Origin: a bacterium
GTDB lineage: Bacteria; CAIWAD01
DNA: 20,745 nucleotides
Assembly (NCBI GenBank): GCA_030685015.1
Contig: JAUXWS010000070.1
Coordinates: 1 to 20,745, forward strand
Direction of reading: 5' to 3'
The position numbers and the translations under genes are program-made. The notes beneath the pieces were generated by a model. The model saw only the letters and a list, made by a program, of their open reading frames with translations. It was not told where the DNA came from and searched no databases. This document shows, piece after piece, positions 9,456 through 16,063 of this stretch (positions are counted from its first letter, which is position 1; the number at the start of each line of letters is the position of its first letter).

Positions 9456-9666
9456 CCATCCGCCCCTCGAACCGGAAGCCGGCCTGGGTGATGGCCCGGG
9501 CCAGGGTCGCCTCCTCCGGCAGGCGGGCGGCGCTCACCACGACCAGGCCCTGCTCCAGGTGGACCTTGGCCTGCAGCCCCTCCGCCAGGGCCTCCACGGC
9601 TCGTTGCACGTGTCCGGCGCAGTTGGGGCAGGTCATGCCGGCCACGCGCAGGGTCAGTTCCATCAT
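9448..9666 (-). CDS. Small heavy-metal-associated (HMA) domain protein
   Basis: A 72-residue stand-alone HMA domain with the metal-binding loop GMTCPNC (residues 10-16) and a ferredoxin-like fold length typical of CopZ/MerP-type carriers. It has no signal peptide, so it is probably a cytoplasmic metal carrier. The cysteine pair would coordinate Cu(I), Zn(II) or a similar soft metal; the loop alone does not decide which. Residue 67 in AGFRFEGR is Glu where copper chaperones often have Tyr or Lys nearby. The start ATG at 9666 overlaps the stop of the carbonic anhydrase gene (ATGA), with a second ATG directly after it. It is co-transcribed with a ZntB-like transporter, which makes zinc a reasonable guess. 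Confidence 0.88.
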   Translation of the reverse strand: MMELTLRVAGMTCPNCAGHVQRAVEALAEGLQAKVHLEQGLVVVSAARLPEEATLARAITQAGFRFEGRMDA

Positions 9667-10376
9667 GGGCCGCTCTCCTCCGCTTCCGCGCCCCGCACGG
9701 CCAGGCAGGCGCGCACGGCGCCTTGAAGAATCTCCCCGTGATCGCCGGTGGCGCCCAGGCTGGCTCCCAGGTCGCGCAGCAGGCCGTCCTCCAGATGATA
9801 GAAGAGGCCATGCACCTGGACCGGCCAGCTGCGTCCCCAGGCGCCGCGCAGGATCTTGGACTGGGCCAGGTGGGCCACTTGCTCCAGCACGTTCAGTTCG
9901 CAGAGGGCCTCCGTCTGCGCCTCCGGCGCCAAAGCGGCGAGGCCCTCCCGGTGGCGCTCGCGGGTCTGGCGGATGTCCCAGATCCAGTAATCGATAAGGC
10001 CGTGGGCCGTCTCCTCCAGCGCCGCCCGCACGCCGCCGCAGTTGCCGTGGCCGCAGACGATGATATGCTCGACCCGCAGCGCCTCCACCGCGTACTGGAG
10101 CGCGGCGAGGCAATTGAGATCCCCCATCTGCACCAGGTTGGCCACGTTGCGGTGGACGAAGACCTCCCCCGGGGCCAGGCCCATGATCTCGTTGGCGGGC
10201 ACCCGCGAGTCGCTGCAGCCGATCCACATCCAGCGCGGCGACTGCTGGTCCACCAGACGCTGGAAGAAGTCCGGGTCGCGGGATCGCAGGCGGGCGGCCC
10301 ACTGGCGGTTGCCAGCCAGGATGCCGGCCAAGCCCGGATGATCGGACCCGGCGCCAACAGCGGCTTGCCGGCTCAT
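9663..10376 (-). CDS. Beta-class carbonic anhydrase
   Basis: A 237-residue cytoplasmic zinc enzyme interconverting CO2 and bicarbonate. The zinc and catalytic residues are visible: C54, D56 and R58 in GCSDSRVP, and H110 and C113 in CGHGNCGG. Further family blocks are EVFVHRNVANLV (71-82) and LNCLAALQYAVE. Length fits the bacterial Can/CynT group. The start is ATG at 10376, which overlaps the upstream transporter stop (ATGA) and has GGAAAAGGGGG before it; a TTG six codons upstream is less likely. It lies in an operon with a metal transporter and an HMA protein, consistent with supply of zinc to this enzyme, though that is inference. Confidence 0.95.
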   Translation of the reverse strand: MSRQAAVGAGSDHPGLAGILAGNRQWAARLRSRDPDFFQRLVDQQSPRWMWIGCSDSRVPANEIMGLAPGEVFVHRNVANLVQMGDLNCLAALQYAVEALRVEHIIVCGHGNCGGVRAALEETAHGLIDYWIWDIRQTRERHREGLAALAPEAQTEALCELNVLEQVAHLAQSKILRGAWGRSWPVQVHGLFYHLEDGLLRDLGASLGATGDHGEILQGAVRACLAVRGAEAEESGP

Positions 10377-11386
10377 GCGCGCCCCCTTTTCCAATAGCGG
10401 ATGTAGAGAATGAGGCTGCCCAGGATGCCCAGGCCGGCCAGGACCAGGCAGACAGCGAGGAAGGCCCAGGGCTGCCCGGCCCAGGGGATGCCCGCCACAT
10501 TGATCCCCAGCAGGCTGGTGAGCAGGCTCAAGGGCAGGAAGATGGCGGCGATGAGGGAGAGGCGGTACATGGTCGTGTTGATCTGGTCGCCCAGGGCGGC
10601 TCCCAGCTCGTCATGGGTGACCGCGGCGCGGTCGCGCAGGGTGTCCAGATCCTCCACGATGCGGACGAGGCGGTCCGCCGATTCGTGCAGGTGCCGGCGG
10701 ACCGGCGGCGCCAGGGGAGCGTCGGCATCCAGGGCGAGGGCGGCCACCACCTCGCGCATGGGGGCCAGGTGCCGCCGCAGCTGGATGCATTGCCGGCGGT
10801 GCTGTCCCACCCGCTGGCGCAAGCCCGGTTTGGGCTGACGCAGCACGTCCTCCTCCAACTTGTCGCCCTCCTCCTCCAGCTCGTCCAGCACCGGATTCAT
10901 CCGATTCAGCAGCAGGCGGGTCACCGCGGCCAGGAAGTCCCCCGCATCCCGTGGTCCCCGTCCGTCCGCCAGGGCGGACCGCAGGTCGTCCACGGCCCGC
11001 ACCGGCCGGCCCTCCACGGTGATGACGCGCCGCGGCTCGATCCACAAGCGCAAGGCGACCATGTCCTCGGGCTCGGCCCCCGGATTGAGATTGACCCCGC
11101 GCAGCACGACCAGAAGGCCGGACTCCAGCACCAGCCAGCGCGGCCGGGTTTCGCCGGCCAGGAGCGCCTCGCGGGCGACAGGGTCGAGTCCCGCCGCGCC
11201 GAGGTAGCCGGCCGTGTCCGGGGCGCCGCGCTTCAGGTGCACCCAGAAGTAGCCGTCCGCCTCCTGGTCATCCGGGGCGGGAAGCCAGGGCAGATCCGGA
11301 CCACTGCCGCCACGGACACGTACATGGAAGGCACTCTGCGCCGCTTGGCCCTCGTCGGGGACGGCTGAGGCCGTCAGGTCAGTCAT
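10373..11386 (-). CDS. ZntB/CorA-type divalent metal transporter
   Basis: A 337-residue member of the CorA metal transporter superfamily. A long N-terminal cytoplasmic domain is followed by a charged helical stalk (about 160-250) and two C-terminal membrane helices (about 277-294 and 306-330). The loop after the first helix reads GINVAGIP (294-301), the ZntB-like form, instead of the GMNF of classic Mg-importing CorA, so zinc transport is favoured. The cytoplasmic C-terminal tail is basic (RYWKRGRA). The N-terminal blocks FWVHL and LVVLRGVNLNPG also fit the ZntB side of the family. ATG at 11386 overlaps the end of the LuxR-type gene by 8 bases, and its stop overlaps the carbonic anhydrase start. 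Direction of transport cannot be inferred. Confidence 0.87.
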   Translation of the reverse strand: MTDLTASAVPDEGQAAQSAFHVRVRGGSGPDLPWLPAPDDQEADGYFWVHLKRGAPDTAGYLGAAGLDPVAREALLAGETRPRWLVLESGLLVVLRGVNLNPGAEPEDMVALRLWIEPRRVITVEGRPVRAVDDLRSALADGRGPRDAGDFLAAVTRLLLNRMNPVLDELEEEGDKLEEDVLRQPKPGLRQRVGQHRRQCIQLRRHLAPMREVVAALALDADAPLAPPVRRHLHESADRLVRIVEDLDTLRDRAAVTHDELGAALGDQINTTMYRLSLIAAIFLPLSLLTSLLGINVAGIPWAGQPWAFLAVCLVLAGLGILGSLILYIRYWKRGRA

Positions 11387-11966
11387 GGCCGCCCCCGCCC
11401 GGGTCCTCCGGCACCGTCGGCTCTGCCAGCCGGTGCGCCTGGGCCGACTCCGGCAACAGGAGATCCTCAAGGAACCAGGCCGACAGTTCCGCCCGTCCCC
11501 CCACCTGGGCTTTGCGATACACCTCCCGGGCTTGCTGGCGCACGGTGCGCTCGCTCGTGTCCCGCACCTGGGCCACCTGTTTGTGGCTCAAGCCCTTGAG
11601 CAGCAGCACGCCCACATCCCGTTCGGCCGGGGTAAGGCCCCAACGCTGGAACTGGCGGTCGATGGCCTGGCCCAGTCCGGCGAGCAGGCCCTGGGCCTCG
11701 CTGCGCCAATGGGCCACGTCGCCGCGGGCGTCGCGCAGCCGCGTCTCCAGCTGCCACCGATGGCGGCGCTCCTGCCGCATGTCCCACAGGATGGCCAACA
11801 CGCCGGCCAGGGTGATGAGCGCCATCACCCCCTCGGTCAGCACATGGGTCAGGCCTTCGCCGCCGCGCAGATCGAGCAGGGGATCCACAATCAGGAAGAG
11901 GCTGACCAGGGCCAGATACCCGGCAAGCAGTCCTCTGCGCTCGGCCAGGTGAAACATGAGCTTCAT
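11379..11966 (-). CDS. Membrane-anchored LuxR-type transcription regulator
   Basis: A 195-residue protein. Two hydrophobic helices lie near the N-terminus (about 13-30 and 45-62), followed by a charged, probably coiled-coil linker (65-105) and a LuxR-type helix-turn-helix (about 108-172) with LTPAERDVGVLLLKGLSHKQVAQ and the recognition helix region SERTVRQQAREVYRKA. There is no receiver or ligand-binding domain, so the membrane segments are the probable sensing part. ATG at 11966 has AGGA 7 bases upstream. It is the first gene of the operon containing the ZntB-like transporter, carbonic anhydrase, HMA and flavin-reductase genes, and is divergent from the LAB_N operon. It may control either, from a 105-bp shared intergenic region. 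The targets are not shown by the sequence. Confidence 0.85.
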   Translation of the reverse strand: MKLMFHLAERRGLLAGYLALVSLFLIVDPLLDLRGGEGLTHVLTEGVMALITLAGVLAILWDMRQERRHRWQLETRLRDARGDVAHWRSEAQGLLAGLGQAIDRQFQRWGLTPAERDVGVLLLKGLSHKQVAQVRDTSERTVRQQAREVYRKAQVGGRAELSAWFLEDLLLPESAQAHRLAEPTVPEDPGGGGHD

Positions 11967-12071
11967 GCGATGTCCTGGATTGTCATGGGGAAAGTAGGGA
12001 AATCGCGCATATGACGCATTGCGCAGAGGGCCACTCCGCCATAGGTTGTCCGCCAGATTGACAGGAAGCGC
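11967..12071. promoter_or_regulatory. Divergent promoter region between the luxR-type operon and the LAB_N/cytochrome operon
   Basis: This 105-bp region separates two divergent operons, so it must carry both promoters. On the plus strand, TAGGTTG (12042-12048) lies 24 bases before the LAB_N start and resembles the element seen upstream of sodA; AGGAAG just before the ATG is the ribosome-binding site. On the minus strand, a TACTTTCC word is the best candidate for the luxR-type gene. No clear inverted-repeat operator was found. Confidence 0.4.
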
Positions 12072-12680
12072 ATGCACTGGATGTTCGCCATCGGCTGGTT
12101 CGGTCAGGGTGCCTATTTCGGGCGCTCCCTCTTGCAGTGGCTGAGGTCGGAGCGGGCGGGACGCAGCATCGTGCCCGATGGTTTCTGGATACTCTCCATC
12201 CTGGGGGCCATCGCGCTTCTTGCCTACGCGACCTTGCGGCATGATCCGGTCATCATCCTCGGGCAGGCTGTCAATCTGGCCATCTACCTGCGCAACCTCC
12301 ACCTGGCATCCCACAGGGAGAGGCCGCGCCTTGGTCCAAGGATCCTGGGCCTGGCCCTGACCGTCCTGACCATGGCCCACCTGACCGCGATGATGCAGTC
12401 CTTGCACCAGGACCACTCTCCCAGGATGCTGGTGGGATGGCTGGGGCAGTTCATCTTTCTAACCCGTTTTCCCCTGCAATGGTGGAGCGCCGAGCGCCAT
12501 GCCATCGTCGAGCTTCCTCCCCTGTTCTGGTGGACCAGCCTGGTGGGTTCCATCCTGTTGCTTGCATACGCCGCCTGGCGTCATGACCCTGTCATTGCCG
12601 CAGGGCAGGGCGTGGGTCTTATGACCTATGTCCGGAACATCAGTCTCCAGCACCGGGTCCGCGCCCTGGCCTCCAAATGA
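12072..12680 (+). CDS. Duplicated LAB_N (lipid A biosynthesis N-terminal) domain membrane protein
   Basis: A 202-residue membrane protein made of two copies of the LAB_N domain: residues 8-78 and 121-191. The copies align at GW(F/L)GQ, LQW, SER/AER, FW, LLAYA, RHDPVI and Y(L/V)RN. LAB_N domains are small three-helix membrane modules known from the N-terminus of some LpxB proteins and as stand-alone partners of ArnT/GT2 genes in lipid A and membrane-glycan modification; their precise role is not established. ATG at 12072 has AGGAAG upstream. The stop overlaps the start of the ArnT-like gene (ATGA), and the operon continues through the cytochromes. The second copy has lost part of the SERxxRSxVP consensus (reads AERHAIVELP), suggesting divergence after the duplication. 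Confidence 0.88.
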   Translation: MHWMFAIGWFGQGAYFGRSLLQWLRSERAGRSIVPDGFWILSILGAIALLAYATLRHDPVIILGQAVNLAIYLRNLHLASHRERPRLGPRILGLALTVLTMAHLTAMMQSLHQDHSPRMLVGWLGQFIFLTRFPLQWWSAERHAIVELPPLFWWTSLVGSILLLAYAAWRHDPVIAAGQGVGLMTYVRNISLQHRVRALASK

Positions 12681-14320
12681 TCAGACCCGGACAACACATC
12701 TGCATCAACCCAGCTTCCCGCATCTGGCTGCTCCTGCTGTTCCTGGCCCTGCTCGCCGTCTCCCTCAACAAGGGATTCTGGGGTGCCCACGGCGAGGCCC
12801 GGCGGGCCGAGGTGGCCCGGGAGACGCTCCAGGACGGCCATTGGCTGGTGCCAACCCTGCTGGGCGAACCCTTCGTCACCAAGCCGCCTCTCCTTTACTG
12901 GAGCAGCGCCGTGTCCATGGGCTTGTTCGGCGTCTCAGACTGGGCCGCCCGGCTGCCCGCCCTTGTGGCCACCCTGGGCAGCTGGCTGGCCATGCTTAGC
13001 CTGGGGCGCTCCTATGCGCGCGAGCTTCGCAAAGCCCGTGGACCTGGTCAGGCCGATGGGGATCTGGGGGCCGTGGCGCTCCTGGGCCTGCCCCTGGTCA
13101 TCGGGATGGGCCTCAACGCGGAGACAGAGCCTCTCCTGCTCTGTTTCGGCCTTGCCGCCGTCGCGGCGGTCCTGCGCTTGCCGCCCCGCGGCATGCCCCG
13201 GCCACGGGTGGTCCGTCTCCTGCCCGGCTTCTTCCTGGCGGCGGGTTTCCTGACGAAGGGGCCGCTGGGTTGGCTCTTCCCGCTCTTCGGCATCCTGGCC
13301 TTCGAGCGCGGGCTCCCTGTGGAGCGCCGACGCCTGGGCCGGAACGATGTGCTGGTGATCCTGCTCCTTCAGGCCATGCTGGTTTTGCCCTGGTTCATCC
13401 TGGTGATGGCCCGCCTGCCCGAAGCCTTGAATACGTGGGTGGGGAAAAGCGTGGCCCGCCTGGCGGATGCGGATTTCCAGGTGCATCGGGAGGCCTGGTG
13501 GTACTACTTGCCGCGGCTGGCCGCCTTGCTGCCCGCCCTGCTCTTCCTGGATCGCGGCGTGTGGCGGGACCGCATCGGACGCATCCCCCTCGTCTGGCTG
13601 GGCCTGGGCCTGCTCCTGCTCAGCCTGGCCGCCAGCAAGCGCACCCATTACCTGCTCTCCCTTGCCCCCGCCGCCGCCCTGCTCCCCGTGGCCGCCTCGG
13701 CGGCGGGACGCTGGGCGCGGGGGCGCGAAACCCTGCTGCGTGTCCTGGGCGCGGCCTTGCCTCTCCTGGCCGCGGCCGCCGCCCTGGTGCTATTGACGCG
13801 GGGTGGCCTGGAAGCCACGCCGCTGGTACTGGCTTCCGCGGCCTTGGGTGCCGTCGCCTCGGTCTGGCTCTGGCGGCAAAGTGGGGTCACCGGCCTGCAA
13901 CAGGTGGCGGCAGGTCTTTTGCTGGCCTTGGCCGCGGGAGCGGGGGGGCCGCTGCGCGCCGTGGACGCCTACCGCAGTCCCCGCCACTTCTATCAGTCCT
14001 GCGCCGAACTGACGGAGGAGCCGCTCCCCCTGATCAATTGGAGAAACGATCGCTACTCCACCTCCTTCTATCTGGGCCGCCCGGTCCCGCCCGCCCGTAG
14101 CGAAGAAGATCTGGATCGCCTGGCGCCCGGCGCGGCCTGGCTGCTCTGCCAGGCCGGGGATCTGGAGCCGCTGGCCCGACCGCATCGAGTCCGGCTGCGC
14201 CACGCCGTCCACGATCCCTTTCTGCCCTCACGGGTCCGCACCTGGCTGCTGGTGCGCTTGGAGCAGCCGGTCGCCACCCGCGAAACCGACAACTTGACAG
14301 GGAAAGGGACCACGCCATGA
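12677..14320 (+). CDS. ArnT/PMT-type membrane glycosyltransferase (GT39/GT83 superfamily)
   Basis: A 547-residue polytopic inner-membrane enzyme. The family hallmarks are visible at the N-terminus: GEARRAEVARETLQDGHWLVP (about 39-59, with E40 at the position of the catalytic acid), FVTKPPLLYWSSA and WAARLPAL. Downstream are LTKGPLGWLFPLFG and SKRTHYLLSLAP, followed by a soluble periplasmic C-terminal part. Such enzymes move a sugar from an undecaprenyl- or polyprenyl-phosphate carrier onto lipid A or a protein on the periplasmic side. The acceptor here is unknown. It overlaps by ATGA with both neighbours. The next gene would make the polyprenyl-phosphate sugar donor. Being in the same operon as exported multiheme cytochromes raises the possibility that those proteins or the outer membrane around them are modified. 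Confidence 0.88.
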   Translation: MIRPGQHICINPASRIWLLLLFLALLAVSLNKGFWGAHGEARRAEVARETLQDGHWLVPTLLGEPFVTKPPLLYWSSAVSMGLFGVSDWAARLPALVATLGSWLAMLSLGRSYARELRKARGPGQADGDLGAVALLGLPLVIGMGLNAETEPLLLCFGLAAVAAVLRLPPRGMPRPRVVRLLPGFFLAAGFLTKGPLGWLFPLFGILAFERGLPVERRRLGRNDVLVILLLQAMLVLPWFILVMARLPEALNTWVGKSVARLADADFQVHREAWWYYLPRLAALLPALLFLDRGVWRDRIGRIPLVWLGLGLLLLSLAASKRTHYLLSLAPAAALLPVAASAAGRWARGRETLLRVLGAALPLLAAAAALVLLTRGGLEATPLVLASAALGAVASVWLWRQSGVTGLQQVAAGLLLALAAGAGGPLRAVDAYRSPRHFYQSCAELTEEPLPLINWRNDRYSTSFYLGRPVPPARSEEDLDRLAPGAAWLLCQAGDLEPLARPHRVRLRHAVHDPFLPSRVRTWLLVRLEQPVATRETDNLTGKGTTP

Positions 14321-15219
14321 AGGTGCCCGAATACAGCCTGATTGTTCCGGTCTACAACGAGGAGGCCAGCGTGGGGCCGCTCGCCCTGGAGATCGAAGGG
14401 GCACTGGCCGGTCTGGAATGGGAGTGCATCTGGGTGGACGACGGTTCAACGGACGACACCCGCGATGCGCTGCGCGACCAGATTCGCCGTGAGGGACGGC
14501 ATCGCCTCATCGGCCTGGAGCGCAACGCCGGCCAGAGCGCCGCCCTGCTGGCGGGAATCCATGAAGCGCTGGGCTCCCTGCTGGGGACCCTGGATGGGGA
14601 CGGCCAGAACGACCCCGCCGACCTGCCACGCCTCATCGCCCATGGGCGGGAGTCCGGCGCGGACATGGTCAACGGCCGTCGCGCCGTGCGCCGCGGCACC
14701 TGGCGGCGTCGCCTCTCCTCGCGCATCGCCAACGGGTGGCGCAACGCCCTGACCGGCGAGCGGATAATGGATGTAGGCTGCTCGATCCGTGTCTTTCGTC
14801 GCGACTGCGTTCGTACCTTGCCGCCCTTCCGGGGCATGCACCGCTTCCTGCCGACCCTGGTGCGACTGGACGGTTGGCGCCTGGCGGAACTGGAGGTGGA
14901 ACATCGGCCCCGTCGTCAGGGCCTCTCCAAGTACGGGGTGGGCAACCGCCTGTGGGTGGGCATCCTCGACACCTTCGGCGTGATGTGGCTGAAGAGCCGA
15001 TTTGCCACGTGGCGGGTCGCCACAGACAGCCTGTCGGAGGTGGACCTGCGATGGCAGTCACGCCCATGTCGAGGGCCAGTCGGTGGGGATTTCGCGTCGC
15101 CCAATGGCATGTGCTCGCACGAAATCAGCGTCGAATGGGACCGGCAGGGGCGATGTCGACCGCGAGGTGGCCAAGTCCGACGGGCTGCTGAGAAAGGGGA
15201 GCGTGACCGGCAAAGCTGA
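14317..15219 (+). CDS. GT2 glycosyltransferase, DPM1/ArnC-like (odd C-terminal tail)
   Basis: A 300-residue product; the first about 232 residues are a GT-A fold family 2 transferase with VPVYNEE (10-16), DDGSTDDT (41-48), the metal-binding LDGDGQNDP (92-100) and HRPRRQGLSKYGVGNRLW (197-213). It most resembles polyprenyl-phosphate sugar synthases (DPM1, ArnC). The C-terminal membrane helices of GtrB/ArnC are absent, so it is probably membrane-associated from the cytoplasm. It is expected to charge a lipid carrier with sugar for the ArnT-like enzyme upstream. From about residue 244 to 300 the tail has no resemblance to the family, is rich in Arg/Gly, and third-position G+C drops sharply. A frameshift or recent stop-codon loss is likely, and the functional end may be near 15040-15060. 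The end overlaps the next start by 17 bases. Confidence 0.85.
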   Translation: MKVPEYSLIVPVYNEEASVGPLALEIEGALAGLEWECIWVDDGSTDDTRDALRDQIRREGRHRLIGLERNAGQSAALLAGIHEALGSLLGTLDGDGQNDPADLPRLIAHGRESGADMVNGRRAVRRGTWRRRLSSRIANGWRNALTGERIMDVGCSIRVFRRDCVRTLPPFRGMHRFLPTLVRLDGWRLAELEVEHRPRRQGLSKYGVGNRLWVGILDTFGVMWLKSRFATWRVATDSLSEVDLRWQSRPCRGPVGGDFASPNGMCSHEISVEWDRQGRCRPRGGQVRRAAEKGERDRQS

Positions 15220-16063
15220 TCATCGCCTGCGCCGGCCCCTGCTGGCCGTCCTTTACGCCATCACCCTGGCCGCGGTGGCCGGGTGGCTGGCCTCGGGCTG
15301 GGACTACTACCGGCTTGCGGCGACGGCCCGGCCGCGCCACCCCGACTATGCCCGCCTCACCTCCGGCGGCAGCCTGGGCCACCTCTTCGGCCTGGCCGGC
15401 TCCGCCCTCATCCTGATCCTTCTCCTCTACGTGGTGCGCAAGAGATGGAAGCGGCTGGCCCGCGCCGGATCCCTCCGCACCTGGTTGGACATCCACATCT
15501 GGATGGGCGTCACCGGGCCGCTCCTCATCGTCCTCCACTCCGCCTTCAAGGTGGGCGGACTGGTCGCCTTCTCCTACTGGTCGATGGTCCTGGTGGCCGT
15601 CTCGGGCGCGCTGGGCCGCTACCTCTACGGACAAATCCCGCGGGACGAGGAGGGCGTGGAACTGGATGCGGGCTCTCTCCAGACCCGCCAGGCGGCCCTG
15701 GAGGCGGATCTGGACGCCGCCGGCCTGCCCCTTGCGCTGCGCCGCGAAGTGGACCATCCGGCCGGGGGCCTCTCCTCCTGGTTGGCCCTGGACCTGGCCT
15801 GGCCCCTGAGGCGACGGCGCTGGCGGCGGGAGCTGGCGGCCGCCGGCCTGGCCGCTCCGACCCATGTCCTGGGCACCCTGCGCCGCCTGGAACTGCTGCG
15901 CCGCCGGCGGGTGGCCCTGGACCTGGCCCGCCGCCTGCTGCACCACTGGCATGTCTTCCACCGCCCCTTCGCCGCCATCATGATCCTCTTCATGATCATC
16001 CACGTGGTGGTCGCCCTGCTCTTCACCACCCAGCACGGCGCCCCGCCGCCGGTGGCGCCGTGA
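15203..16063 (+). CDS. Membrane cytochrome b-like subunit (two bis-His pairs)
   Basis: A 286-residue membrane protein. Helices lie at about 12-31, 60-78, 96-115, 120-142 and 253-275, with a basic cytoplasmic region between (about 145-250). H98 and H112 are 14 residues apart on one helix, and H253 and H267 are 14 apart on another, the classic spacing for two stacked b hemes as in cytochrome b-type quinone oxidoreductases. H60, H247, H248 and H250 are additional candidates. I do not recognise a named family; the role of a quinone-interacting electron-transfer subunit is inferred. GTG at 15203 is used (AAAGGGG just upstream, spacing short); an in-frame GTG at 15167 is the alternative. The stop overlaps the Fe-S/FAD gene by GTGA, so the two are probably one complex. 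Confidence 0.75.
   Translation: MTGKADHRLRRPLLAVLYAITLAAVAGWLASGWDYYRLAATARPRHPDYARLTSGGSLGHLFGLAGSALILILLLYVVRKRWKRLARAGSLRTWLDIHIWMGVTGPLLIVLHSAFKVGGLVAFSYWSMVLVAVSGALGRYLYGQIPRDEEGVELDAGSLQTRQAALEADLDAAGLPLALRREVDHPAGGLSSWLALDLAWPLRRRRWRRELAAAGLAAPTHVLGTLRRLELLRRRRVALDLARRLLHHWHVFHRPFAAIMILFMIIHVVVALLFTTQHGAPPPVAP

Noticed and set aside
15049-15191. A remnant third LAB_N-like domain in another frame behind the GT2 gene
   Set aside because: Only a loose match (WGFRVAQW) was seen, without the downstream HDPV and YxRN blocks.
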